Assembly: GCA_016720345.1 (NCBI GenBank)
Contig: JADKKV010000005.1
Location: 1 to 64,000 of the forward strand
Reading direction: 5' to 3'
DNA from: Thermomonas sp.
Lineage (GTDB): Bacteria; Pseudomonadota; Gammaproteobacteria; Xanthomonadales; Xanthomonadaceae
DNA: 64,000 bases
Below, in pieces: positions 56,299-64,000 of the stretch (the first letter of the stretch is position 1; each line of letters opens with the position of its first letter). Under the pieces are notes generated by a model that made no database searches, was not told the DNA's origin, and was given only the letters and a program-made list of their open reading frames with translations. A program made the translations under genes and the position numbers.

Positions 56299-58176
56299 AT
56301 GAACCAGGCCACCGCCAGCCCCGCCGCGATCGAACCCGACGACGCCTGCCTGCTCGCCGAGATCACCCTGAAGTTCGCCGGCGACTCCGGCGACGGCATC
56401 CAGCTGGCCGGGCAGCAGTTCGCGCAACTGGCCAGCGCCGCCGGCGAGCGGGTGCGCACCCTGCCCGATTTCCCGGCGGAGATCCGCTCGCCGGTGGGTA
56501 CCCTGGGCGGGGTCTCGGGCTTCCAGGTGCGCGCCGGCGGCGAACAGGTGCTCACCCCCGGCGACCGCCTCGACCTGCTGGTGGCGATGAACCCCGCCGC
56601 GCTGCGCAGCAACCTCGACAAGCTCAAGCCCGGCGCGATCGTGCTGGTCAACGAGGATGCCTTCGGCGCCGCCAACCTGGGCAAGGCCGGGTTCGCCGCC
56701 AACCCGCTGGAAGACGGCTCGCTGCGCGCGTACCGGGTGTTCTCGGTGCCGATGGGCATGCTCACCCGCAACGCGCTGAAGGGGCTGCCGCTGTCCACCC
56801 GCGAGAAGGACCGCAGCCGCAATTTCTTCGCGCTGGGCCTGATCTGCTGGCTGTTCCCGCGCCCGCTGGAGGACGTCGAGGCCTTCATCGAGCGCCGCTT
56901 CGCCGCCAACCCGGAACTGGCCGAAGCCAACCGCCGTGCCTTCCGCACCGGCTGGAACTATGGCGAGACCGCGGAGTTCTTCGTCAGCCCGCTGCGGGTG
57001 GCCGGCAGCGAGCGGCTGCGCGAACCCGGGGTGTACCGCTTCGTCACCGGCAATGCCGCGGTCGCCAAGGGCATGGTCGCCGCCGCCCGCCGCGCGGGCC
57101 TGCCGCTGCTGCTGGGCGGCTACCCGATCACCCCGGCCACCGAGGTGATGCAGGAACTCGCGCGCCTGCGCGAGCCGGACGTGCGCATGTTCCAGGCCGA
57201 GGACGAGATCGCCGCGATCGGCAGCGCGATCGGCGCCAGCTTCGCCGGCGCGCTGGGCGCCACCAGCACCTCCGGGCCCGGGCTGTCGCTGATGGGCGAA
57301 TTCCTCAACCTCGCGGTGATCGCGGAGCTGCCGCTGGTGGTGGTCGACGTGATGCGCGCCGGTCCCTCCACCGGGATCCCGACCAAGACCGAGCAGGCCG
57401 ACCTGCTGCAGGCCCTGCACGGCCGCCACGGTGAATCGCCGATGCCGGTGCTGGCCTGCGCCAGCCCGGCGGACTGCTACCACGCCACCGTCGAGGCCTG
57501 CCGGATCGCGCTGCGTTACATGACCCCGGTGATCGTGCTGTCCGACCTCTCGCTGTCCGGCAGCGCCGAGGTCTGGCGCGAGCCGCACGTCGACGAACTG
57601 GCGCCGTTCCATGTGCACCGGGTGACCGACCCGGACGGTTTCCAGCCCTACCGGCGCGACCCGGAAACGCTGGCACGGCCGTGGGCGCTGCCCGGCACCC
57701 CGGGGCTTGAACACGTGATCGGCGGCCTGGAGAAGGCCGGCGACAGCGGCGCAGTCTGCTACGAGCCGGAAAACCACGAGGCGATGGTGCAACTGCGCGC
57801 GGACAAGATCGACCGCATCGCCCAGGACTATCCCGCCACCGAGATCCATGGCGACCCGGATGCCCGCTTGCTGCTGCTGGGCTGGGGCAGCACCCACGGC
57901 GCCATCCGCGAGGCCACCGACCAGCTGCGCGCCGCCGGGCGGCCGGTCGCCTGCCTGCACCTGCGCCACCTCAACCCGCTGCCGCGCGACCTTGCCGAGG
58001 TGCTGCGCCGGCACCCGCAGGTGGCCGTGCTGGAGAACAACTCCGGCCAGCTGTGGCGGCACCTGCGCGCCAGCTGCCTGCTCGACCTCAAGCGCCTGGG
58101 CAAGGTCCAGGGCACCGCCTTCCACGTGCCGGAAATCATCGCCTACGCCGAATCGCTGCTGGAGACGCCCGCATGA
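56299..58176 (+). CDS. korA: 2-oxoglutarate:ferredoxin oxidoreductase, alpha (gamma-alpha fused) subunit
   Basis: The 625-residue protein has an N-terminal gamma domain (LKFAGDSGDGIQLAGQQFA..., DFPAEIRSPVGTLGGVSGFQV, residues 20-210). The alpha domain follows (GYPITPATEVMQELARL, then EDEIAAIGSAIGASFAGA and TSTSGPGLSLMGE). It oxidises a 2-oxoacid with CoA and reduces ferredoxin. In Thauera KorAB regenerates the ferredoxin used by benzoyl-CoA reductase from 2-oxoglutarate; the same role is inferred here from its place directly after the ferredoxin gene. Confidence 0.93.
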   Translation: MNQATASPAAIEPDDACLLAEITLKFAGDSGDGIQLAGQQFAQLASAAGERVRTLPDFPAEIRSPVGTLGGVSGFQVRAGGEQVLTPGDRLDLLVAMNPAALRSNLDKLKPGAIVLVNEDAFGAANLGKAGFAANPLEDGSLRAYRVFSVPMGMLTRNALKGLPLSTREKDRSRNFFALGLICWLFPRPLEDVEAFIERRFAANPELAEANRRAFRTGWNYGETAEFFVSPLRVAGSERLREPGVYRFVTGNAAVAKGMVAAARRAGLPLLLGGYPITPATEVMQELARLREPDVRMFQAEDEIAAIGSAIGASFAGALGATSTSGPGLSLMGEFLNLAVIAELPLVVVDVMRAGPSTGIPTKTEQADLLQALHGRHGESPMPVLACASPADCYHATVEACRIALRYMTPVIVLSDLSLSGSAEVWREPHVDELAPFHVHRVTDPDGFQPYRRDPETLARPWALPGTPGLEHVIGGLEKAGDSGAVCYEPENHEAMVQLRADKIDRIAQDYPATEIHGDPDARLLLLGWGSTHGAIREATDQLRAAGRPVACLHLRHLNPLPRDLAEVLRRHPQVAVLENNSGQLWRHLRASCLLDLKRLGKVQGTAFHVPEIIAYAESLLETPA

Positions 58177-59117
58177 GCGAGACCGCCACCGCCCTCGCCG
58201 AACAGGCAGACGACCGCCGCCAGGACTTCCTGTCCGCGACCACCCCGCGCTGGTGCCCGGGTTGCGGCTGCTTCGCGGTGCTGAAATCGCTGACCGCGAC
58301 CTATGCGGCGCTGGGCATCCCGCGCGAGAAGCTGCTGACCATTTCCGGGATCGGCTGCACCTCGCGCCTGCCCTACTACACCCGCACCTTCGGCTTCCAT
58401 ACCGTGCACGGGCGCGCGCCGACGGTGGCGATGGGGGCCAAGCTGGCCAACCCGGAGCTGTCGGTGTGGCTGATCTCCGGCGATGGCGATGCGATGGCGA
58501 TCGGCGGCAACCACACCATGCACCTGCTGCGGCGCAATCCCGACATCAAGATGCTGATGCTCAACAACCAGATCTACGGGCTGACCAAGGGCCAGGCATC
58601 GCCGACCAGCCCGGCGGGACTGGAAACCAAGTCGACTCCGTTCGGCGTGCAGGACAACCCGATCAACCCGGTCAACCTGGCGCTGGCCTGCGGCGCCACC
58701 TTCGTCGCCCGCGTCCCGGACACCAACAACGCGATGATGGAAGAAGTGTTCGCGGCCGCGCACGCGCACCGCGGGGTCGCGTTCGTCGAGGTCCTGCTGA
58801 ACTGCGTCACCTTCCACGACGGCGCCTACGAACAGATCACCAGCAAGGCCACCCGCGACGACCACAGCGTGCGCCTGCGCGCGGGCCAGCCCCTGCGCTA
58901 CGGCAAGGACGGCAACCGGGTGCTGGTGCATGCGCACGGCCGGATCGAGGCGCAGGTGCTGGACGACGGCCAACCGCTGCCCGCCAACGCGGTGGTCCAC
59001 GACCCCACCGATCCCGGCCTGGCCCAGCAACTGGCGTTGATGGCGCTGCCGGAGCTGCCCTGCGCGCTCGGGATCTTCCGCCAGGTGCAGGCGCCGGTGT
59101 ACGGTCAGGCCTGCTGA
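58173..59117 (+). CDS. korB: 2-oxoglutarate:ferredoxin oxidoreductase, beta subunit
   Basis: The 314-residue thiamine-diphosphate subunit has the cluster cysteines in RWCPGCGCFAVL and GIGCTSRLPYY, the cofactor motif ISGDGDAMAIGGNHTMHLLR...LNNQIYGLTKGQ, and a further cysteine in VLLNCVTFHDG. It starts with an ATGA overlap with korA. With KorA it makes the low-potential ferredoxin reductant. Confidence 0.94.
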   Translation: MSETATALAEQADDRRQDFLSATTPRWCPGCGCFAVLKSLTATYAALGIPREKLLTISGIGCTSRLPYYTRTFGFHTVHGRAPTVAMGAKLANPELSVWLISGDGDAMAIGGNHTMHLLRRNPDIKMLMLNNQIYGLTKGQASPTSPAGLETKSTPFGVQDNPINPVNLALACGATFVARVPDTNNAMMEEVFAAAHAHRGVAFVEVLLNCVTFHDGAYEQITSKATRDDHSVRLRAGQPLRYGKDGNRVLVHAHGRIEAQVLDDGQPLPANAVVHDPTDPGLAQQLALMALPELPCALGIFRQVQAPVYGQAC

Positions 59118-59133
59118 CTTGCACGAGGGAGCC

Positions 59134-59565
59134 ATGGACTCGCTGTACGTCCACCGCGCGCCGGTGCGTTTCACCCACACCGATCCGGCCGGCTACGTGT
59201 TCTTCCCGCGCTTCTTCGAGATGTTCCAGGCCGCGGTCGAGGACTGGTTCACCCACTGCCTGGGCCTGAACTACGCCGAGCAGATCCTCCGCCACGGCAT
59301 CGGCTTCCCGACCGCGCGCACCGAATGCGATTTCATGCGCCCGTGCCGGCTCGGCGAGGTGCTGGAACTGCGGCTGGTGCTGGAGCAGGTCGGGCGCAGT
59401 TCGATGACCCTGCGCTTCGATGGCAGCGTGCACGGCGAGGCGCGGTTGCGCGCGCGCTCGGTCCTGGTCGCGATCGAAATGCAGCATGGCCGCCCGCAGC
59501 CGATCGCCAGCGTCTTGCGCGAGCGCCTGCAGGCCTACCTCGCGCTGTGCGAGGCGCATGCCTGA
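59134..59565 (+). CDS. 4-hydroxybenzoyl-CoA thioesterase-family (hotdog) protein
   Basis: The 143-residue protein has the catalytic motif RFTHTDPAGYVFFPRFFEMFQ of the 4HBT/YbgC hotdog family, with the aspartate in TDPAG. It probably releases CoA from dead-end or excess aromatic CoA esters. ATG 59134 with GAGGGA upstream was chosen over the TTG at 59119. It is the next-to-last gene of the cluster. Confidence 0.87.
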   Translation: MDSLYVHRAPVRFTHTDPAGYVFFPRFFEMFQAAVEDWFTHCLGLNYAEQILRHGIGFPTARTECDFMRPCRLGEVLELRLVLEQVGRSSMTLRFDGSVHGEARLRARSVLVAIEMQHGRPQPIASVLRERLQAYLALCEAHA

Positions 59566-60145
59566 ACTGGCCGCCCTGGTGCTGGCGGCCGGTGCCGGCC
59601 GTCGCTTCGGTGCGATCAAGCCGCTGGCCGAGGTGCGCGGGCAACCGCTGGTGCGCCACGCCATCGCGCTTGCCGACGCGGTGCAGCCGTGTTCGCTGCA
59701 GGTGGTGCTGGGCGCGCAGCACGAAGCGATCGCCGCGCGGCTGCCGGATTCGGCCGGGGTGATCGTGCACGACGGCTGGCAGCGCGGACTGGGCAGCAGC
59801 ATCGCCGCCGGCATCCGCGGCCTTGCCGGCCAGCCGGATGGCGTCCTGCTGCTGCTGGTCGACCAGGTGGCGCTGCGCACGCAGGCGCTGCAGGCGCTGG
59901 CCAGCCGCTGGCGCGCCACCCCGGAGGCGGTGGCCTGCGCCGACTACGATGGCCTGCCGGGGGTTCCCGCGATCCTGCCGCGGCGGCTGTTCGCCGCGCT
60001 GGAAGCGCTTGATGGCGAACGCGGGGCCAAGCCGCTGTTGCTGGCCGAAGGCGATGCGGCGGTCCGGCTGCCGATGCCGGAAGCGGCGATCGACATCGAT
60101 ACACCCACCGACCTGGCGCGCTGGCTGGCCACCTCGCCCGACTGA
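59558..60145 (+). CDS. mocA: Molybdenum cofactor cytidylyltransferase MocA-like
   Basis: The 195-residue nucleotidyltransferase has the P-loop-like LVLAAGAGRRFGAIKPLAEV, the acidic metal site in LLLVDQVALRTQ and the end motif IDIDTPTDLARWL. It should convert molybdopterin to its cytosine dinucleotide, the cofactor form used by xanthine-oxidase-family enzymes such as HcrABC. It overlaps the thioesterase gene by 8 bases and ends the operon, converging on the next gene. Confidence 0.85.
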   Translation: MPELAALVLAAGAGRRFGAIKPLAEVRGQPLVRHAIALADAVQPCSLQVVLGAQHEAIAARLPDSAGVIVHDGWQRGLGSSIAAGIRGLAGQPDGVLLLLVDQVALRTQALQALASRWRATPEAVACADYDGLPGVPAILPRRLFAALEALDGERGAKPLLLAEGDAAVRLPMPEAAIDIDTPTDLARWLATSPD

Positions 60146-60155
60146 AGCGGCTGGC

Positions 60156-61457
60156 TCAGCCGCCGGCCTCGATCCGCCGGCATTCGCGCTGGTACAGCAG
60201 CCCCGCCTGCAGCAGGTTCATGCCGAGCAGGGCGAAGCTGGCGGCCCACAGCAGCGCCGCCGGGCGCACCAGCACCGGAAGCCAGACCGCCGCCAGCAGC
60301 AGCGCCAGCGCCAGTGCGTGGCATTGCAGCTGGCGCCGGCAACGCGCTTCCGGAAGGATGCTGCGCATGTTCGGCAGTACCAGCTGGTGGCGCAGGTCGA
60401 GCCGGCTGGACAGGCGCTGCTGCCAGTGCAGCCAGACCAGGAACGGCACGATCTTGTAGAGCATCCCGCTGGCCACCGACAGCGCGAACCCCGCCAGGAA
60501 CAGCACCGTGGCGGTCACCAGCAGGCGCTCGGCGACTGCACCCGGCAGCCACCAGGCCAGCATCGCCGCCAGCGCCGCCAGCAGCAGCATCGCCATCCCC
60601 AGCCGCCAGTAGGCCAGGCTGCTGTCGCCGAGCTTGCGCCGGCGCTGCCCGAGCAGGCGCAGGGTGGTCAACCCAAAGCCGCCCAGCAGGACCGCCAGCA
60701 GCAGCCACGGCAGCCACGGCAGCGGCCAGCCCAGCCACTTGGCCAGCGCCAGCCAGGCCAGCAGCGCAAACGTCGCGGGTGGCAGTACCCGCCGCAGCGC
60801 GGCCGGGTACGCCGGGGTCATCTGGAACATCGGCACCACCTGCCAGGCAACCACCGCGACCAGGGTCGCGATCCAGCCAACCAGGCCCACCGCCAGGTGC
60901 AGGTCGGTCAGCGGCCAGCGCCACAAATCCAGGCCCAGGCCGGCATGGCCCAGCGCCAGCCGCAGCCCCAACGCCAGCACCAGCAGCAGGCCAAGCGCGG
61001 CCCAGCGCATCCCGCGCACGCTGTCCTGGGTATTCGGCGCGCGTGCCAGGCCCCAGCCCAGCGCCAGCAGGAAGCCGCCCAGCCCGAGCCCCAGCAGCAC
61101 CGCCGCCAGCCGGAATGCCAGCGCGCCCGCGCCGAGGAACCCGGCTGCCAACGCCAGCGTGCCGGTCACCAGCAGCCCGTGGCAGGCCCCCGCAAGCAGC
61201 CGCGGCGAGGCCACGCGCACGCCCACCAGCACCGGCAGCATCTGCAGCAGCGCCCCGCACATCACCATCGACAGCACCCCGAGCGCCAGCAGGTGGCTCA
61301 ACGCCAGCGCCGCATCGGTCCAGCGCGAGGCCAGCGCCTGCGGCCCGGCCCACCCCAGCAGGGCCGCCGCCAGTACCCCGAACAGCGGCGCGGTCAGGAA
61401 GAACCGCAACGGCACCGAGAACGGCGGCGCCTGCTCCAGCGACAGCAGCGCGCTCAT
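60156..61457 (-). CDS. NnrS/heme-copper-oxidase-like polytopic membrane protein
   Basis: The 433-residue protein has about 12 membrane helices and conserved histidines in hydrophobic contexts (LALSHLLALGVLSMV, LTDLHLAVGLVGW, LVWLHWQQRL), together with VPMFQMTP and MLYKIVPFL. It resembles the NnrS and cytochrome-oxidase-subunit-I-like proteins encoded near nitrite/NO reductase genes. The start at 61457 gives MSALLSLEQAPPFSVPLRFF. It overlaps the DUF2249 gene by 4 bases, so the two are coupled. Heme binding and NO-related function are inferences. Confidence 0.7.
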   Translation of the reverse strand: MSALLSLEQAPPFSVPLRFFLTAPLFGVLAAALLGWAGPQALASRWTDAALALSHLLALGVLSMVMCGALLQMLPVLVGVRVASPRLLAGACHGLLVTGTLALAAGFLGAGALAFRLAAVLLGLGLGGFLLALGWGLARAPNTQDSVRGMRWAALGLLLVLALGLRLALGHAGLGLDLWRWPLTDLHLAVGLVGWIATLVAVVAWQVVPMFQMTPAYPAALRRVLPPATFALLAWLALAKWLGWPLPWLPWLLLAVLLGGFGLTTLRLLGQRRRKLGDSSLAYWRLGMAMLLLAALAAMLAWWLPGAVAERLLVTATVLFLAGFALSVASGMLYKIVPFLVWLHWQQRLSSRLDLRHQLVLPNMRSILPEARCRRQLQCHALALALLLAAVWLPVLVRPAALLWAASFALLGMNLLQAGLLYQRECRRIEAGG

Positions 61458-61720
61458 CCGTCGCGGTCCGCCACGGCTCCATCGGCCTCGCCGGCCGGCC
61501 ACACCAGCAGCTCGCAGCGGTCGTCGGTCACCTCCAGCACGCGCCAGGCCAGCCCGCGCCGGGCGAGGATCGGGAACAGCGGCAGCGGCTCGCGGCTGAG
61601 CAGCGCGCGCAGGCGCTGGCCCGGCTGCAGCGCATCGCAGGCGGCCAGGATCCGCTCCATCGGCTCGCATGGCGGCAGCCCGCGCACGTCGATCGCACGC
61701 TCGCCGCCGGACGCGGCCAT
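61454..61720 (-). CDS. DUF2249 (SirA/TusA-like) protein
   Basis: The 88-residue protein begins AIDVRGLPPCEPMERILAACDALQPGQ, the DUF2249 pattern with a TusA-like cysteine in LPPCEP. Such proteins are often encoded beside NO-reductase, nitrite-reductase or hemerythrin genes; a sulfur-transfer or metal role has been suggested by similarity only. It overlaps the hemerythrin gene at its start and the membrane-protein gene at its end. Confidence 0.82.
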   Translation of the reverse strand: MAASGGERAIDVRGLPPCEPMERILAACDALQPGQRLRALLSREPLPLFPILARRGLAWRVLEVTDDRCELLVWPAGEADGAVADRDG

Positions 61721-62148
61721 CAGTGCCCCTGCAGGCGCTGCAGCAGCTCGTCGGCCTGGTCGCCGAGGGCGCGGTCGCACATCGGGTAGAGCATCTGCTC
61801 CTCCTTCATGTTGTGCTGCTGGACCAGGACGTTGAGGGTTTCGCCGAGGCCGAGGAAATCGTCCAGGCTGCCGGCATCGAGCGCGCGCTGCAGTTGCTCC
61901 AGCAGGGTGCGCATCTGCACGTGCTCCATCCGCATCACCGCGGTCGGCCCGCCGGCCATGCCGGTGCGCGCCTCGAACGCCGGGAACAGCACCTCTTCCT
62001 CGATCGCCAGGTGCTGGCGCAGGGATTCGGCGAAGGCGGCGAATGCGGATCCCGCGGCGGCCAGGTCGCCCTCGTGGGCGGCGTTCTCGGCATCGGCGAA
62101 CAGCGCATCGCAGTCGCGGTGTTCGTTGGTCAGGAAGTCGGTCAGCAT
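61720..62148 (-). CDS. Hemerythrin HHE domain protein
   Basis: The 142-residue four-helix protein has the metal ligands NEHRDCD, LRQHLAIEEEVLFPAFE, MEHVQMRTLL and QQHNMKEEQMLYPM. It should bind a di-iron centre and sense or scavenge NO or O2, or take part in iron-sulfur repair as YtfE-like proteins do. It is coupled to the DUF2249 gene (1-base overlap) and to xdhC-like upstream (7-base overlap). Confidence 0.9.
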   Translation of the reverse strand: MLTDFLTNEHRDCDALFADAENAAHEGDLAAAGSAFAAFAESLRQHLAIEEEVLFPAFEARTGMAGGPTAVMRMEHVQMRTLLEQLQRALDAGSLDDFLGLGETLNVLVQQHNMKEEQMLYPMCDRALGDQADELLQRLQGH

Positions 62149-63206
62149 GCGGGCGGCTCGTGGCTGGGGTGTGGCCGCGACTCTGCCACGGCCGCCGCGG
62201 CATGGCCTTGCTCCCCGTCAAGTGCGCACGCCAGCGCCTGCAGCCGCGCCGCCAGCGACAGCGCGATCGCGGCCGGCCCGCGACCACCCAGCGCCATCCC
62301 GGCGGGCGACTCCAGCCTCCCGTGCAGGCGCGCCCGGACCGCCGGCGGCAGCGTCGCAAGCAGGTCGTCGCGGCGGGTTTCCGGGCCAAGCAGGCCGATG
62401 TAGGCCGGCAGCCGCGGCCATTCGGCCAGCGCCTCCAGCGCGGCGCGGTCGCGGTCGAACTGATGGGCCATCAGCAACACCCCATCGTGGCCCCGGTCCT
62501 CGCCGGCGCCCGGCAGCGCCGCCAGCTGCCGCTCCACCCATTGCCCGCAATGCACCCATGCCGGGCGCGACTCGACCAGCTCCACCCGCCAGCCCAATTG
62601 GGCCAGCAGCGGCAGCAGCAGTTCGCTCTCCGGCCCCGCGCCGCAAGCCAGCAGGCGTGGCAGCGGCGCCAGGCGCAAGCGCCAGGCCTGCGCAGGTGCG
62701 CCAGCGGCGGCATCCGCCAGCGCCAGCGGCCATTCCCCATGCAGGTCGCCGCAGGTCGCCGACAGGGTGCCCGGCAGGGTCACCGCCAACGCCAGTGGAT
62801 CACCGGCGTGGCGATAGCGGGCAAGGATCGGCTGCAGCGCGGGCAGCTCCGCCAGTGGCAGCAGCAGGATCCGTTGGTGGCCGCGGCAACCGGCGCCGGA
62901 GCCGGCGAACACGTCGGCAAGGTCGAGGTTGTCCAGTTCCAGCAGGCGCGGCCGCAGGTCCTGGCCAGATGCCGCCGCCGCTTCCAGCAGCGCGCCTTCC
63001 AGGCAGCCGGGGCTGATCCAGCCGCAGCGCTCGCCGCCGGCACCGATGTGGACCACGCTGCCGGCCTTGGCATAGGCATGGCCGGCAACCTCCAGCACCA
63101 GTGCCAGCACGCCCGGCCGCGGCCGCGCGAAATCCGCGAGGCACGCATCCAGCGCCGCCTTCGCCGGTGCGCCGGGAACATTCCTGTACACGTTGGCGGC
63201 GTGCAC
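62142..63206 (-). CDS. xdhC: XdhC/CoxI-family molybdenum cofactor maturation protein
   Basis: The 354-residue protein has the XdhC N-terminal domain (KAGSVVHIGAGGERCGWISPGCLEGALL, with a cysteine near 77 in SPGCLE) and a C-terminal Rossmann domain (LACGAGPESELLLPLLAQLGWRVELVESRP, then GLLGPETRR). XdhC-type factors sulfurate and insert the molybdenum cofactor in xanthine-oxidase-family enzymes, so HcrABC is the likely client. It is first in the minus-strand set and lies 12 bases from the tryptophanase gene upstream. Confidence 0.88.
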   Translation of the reverse strand: MHAANVYRNVPGAPAKAALDACLADFARPRPGVLALVLEVAGHAYAKAGSVVHIGAGGERCGWISPGCLEGALLEAAAASGQDLRPRLLELDNLDLADVFAGSGAGCRGHQRILLLPLAELPALQPILARYRHAGDPLALAVTLPGTLSATCGDLHGEWPLALADAAAGAPAQAWRLRLAPLPRLLACGAGPESELLLPLLAQLGWRVELVESRPAWVHCGQWVERQLAALPGAGEDRGHDGVLLMAHQFDRDRAALEALAEWPRLPAYIGLLGPETRRDDLLATLPPAVRARLHGRLESPAGMALGGRGPAAIALSLAARLQALACALDGEQGHAAAAVAESRPHPSHEPPAC

Positions 63207-63218
63207 GCGGGGACCCGT

Positions 63219-64000
63219 TCAGCCCTGCAGGGGCTCGAAGCGCGCGGTGAAGTGGCGCAGCGCCGCTGGCTCTTCGGTGATCCGGTAGCCACCCAGGCCG
63301 GCGGACCTGGCCGCGACCTCGGCGCAGACCTCGATCACGTAGTCGATGTGGCTTTGGGTGTAGGTGCGGCGCGGGATCGCCAGCCGCACCAGGTCGAGCG
63401 CGGCGGGCTGTTCGCTGCCGTCCGGGCGGCGGCCGAACATCACCGTGCCGATCTCGCAGCTGCGGATGCCGCCGGCTTCGTAAAGCGCCACCGCCAACGC
63501 CTGCCCCGGGTACTGCAACGGCGGGATGTGCGGCAGCATCCGGCGCGCATCGATGTACACCGCATGGCCGCCGACCGGGCGCATGGTCGGGATGCCGGCG
63601 GCGTGCAGGCCATCGCCGAGGTAGCCGGTCGAGCGGATGCGGTAGCGCAGGTAGTCGTGCTGCACCACTTCCACCAGGCCCTGGGCGATCGCGTCGAGGT
63701 CGCGCCCGGCAAGGCCGCCGTAGGTCGGGAAGCCTTCGGTCAGGATCAGCAGGTTGCGGCAACTGGCGGCCAGCGCGTCGTCGTGCATCGCCAGCCAGCC
63801 GCCGATGTTGGCCAGGCCATCCTTCTTCGCGCTCATGGTCATGCCATCGGCCAGCGAGGCGATCTCGCGCACGATCTCGGCGACCTCGCGCCCGCCCTGC
63901 CCCGGCTCGCGCTCGCGGATGAACCAGGCGTTCTCGGCGAAGCGGCAGGCATCCAGGAACAGCGGCACCTGGTGGCGGTCGCACAGCGCGCGCACGCCGC
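63219..64000 (-). CDS. tnaA: Tryptophanase/tyrosine phenol-lyase family protein (partial)
   Basis: The C-terminal 260 or so residues of a beta-eliminating lyase are present; the 5' part lies beyond the window. Seen motifs are the pyridoxal-phosphate lysine in TMSAKKDGLANIGG, EGFPTYGGLAGRDLDA, VGGHAVYIDARRMLPHIP, RSCEIGTVMFGR and LRLAIPRRTYTQSHIDYV. The SCEIG segment has Ile where tyrosine phenol-lyases have the arginine that holds the phenol (SMERG), which favours tryptophanase (indole, pyruvate, ammonia). Other segments (GLAGRD, VNIGG-like) look more like tyrosine phenol-lyase, so specificity remains open. Confidence 0.8.
   Translation of the reverse strand, partial: GVRALCDRHQVPLFLDACRFAENAWFIREREPGQGGREVAEIVREIASLADGMTMSAKKDGLANIGGWLAMHDDALAASCRNLLILTEGFPTYGGLAGRDLDAIAQGLVEVVQHDYLRYRIRSTGYLGDGLHAAGIPTMRPVGGHAVYIDARRMLPHIPPLQYPGQALAVALYEAGGIRSCEIGTVMFGRRPDGSEQPAALDLVRLAIPRRTYTQSHIDYVIEVCAEVAARSAGLGGYRITEEPAALRHFTARFEPLQG

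Noticed and set aside
1-64000. tRNA, rRNA and prophage genes.
   Set aside because: I scanned intergenic stretches for tRNA-like T-arms and rRNA motifs and for phage structural genes and saw none; a covariance search was not possible.

Overview
This 64 kb window is high-GC DNA that reads as a gammaproteobacterial chromosome, most likely Lysobacteraceae (Xanthomonadaceae). The support is an M2 (ACE-like) peptidase lipoprotein, Oar-like carboxypeptidase-regulatory domains with a large TonB receptor, minCDE behind a GNAT gene, and an integron cassette array. A facultative, denitrifying lineage is plausible but is an inference.

Region 1 (about 1-9,300) is an integron cassette array with no integrase in the window. 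Six well-preserved attC sites of the aadA type (TAACAATTCGTT...GGCGTTAG) lie between 839 and 4,687. They separate toxin-antitoxin cassettes (mazE with a broken mazF, brnT-brnA, inverted yefM-yoeB, a Phd/RelE pair) and two cassettes without genes. Two frameshifted IS30-family copies sit in the same cassette context. From 5,300 to 9,300 the small membrane or secreted protein genes and a ChrA chromate transporter are followed by increasingly eroded attC-like sequences.

Region 2 (9,300-31,900) is ordinary chromosome: small membrane proteins, an SRPBCC protein, a NarL/DesK-type two-component pair, GNAT-minC-minD-minE, an M2 peptidase, a Rieske oxygenase, a tandem glycine riboswitch in front of gcvP, a TonB receptor, cdd, convergent deoA, and an aromatic aminotransferase.

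Region 3 (32,000-60,150) is the highlight: a co-directional, tightly overlapped cluster for anaerobic degradation of aromatics through benzoyl-CoA. A phenylpyruvate/indolepyruvate decarboxylase gene with an FNR/Anr-like box lies just upstream. The main unit starts at a sigma70-like promoter with a TetR-type palindrome. It runs had, oah, dch, a TetR gene, bcrCBAD (Thauera-type class I ATP-dependent benzoyl-CoA reductase), an acyl/aryl-CoA ligase, a ketopantoate-reductase-like gene, a 3-hydroxyacyl-CoA dehydrogenase/enoyl-CoA hydratase fusion, thiolase, SDR, thiolase and hcrCAB (4-hydroxybenzoyl-CoA reductase). Next comes an extra, unassigned HgdB/BcrB-like reductase subunit with its own BadF/HgdC-type ATPase, then a low-potential 2[4Fe-4S] ferredoxin, korAB, a thioesterase and mocA. 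KorAB should reduce the ferredoxin that feeds BCR and HCR. Dch, Had and Oah convert the dienoyl-CoA to 3-hydroxypimelyl-CoA, and the fusion protein and thiolases complete beta-oxidation.

Region 4 (60,150-64,000, minus strand) holds an NnrS/heme-copper-oxidase-like membrane protein, a DUF2249 protein, a hemerythrin protein (a set common near NO/denitrification genes), an XdhC-type molybdenum-cofactor factor, and a tryptophanase gene cut by the window end.
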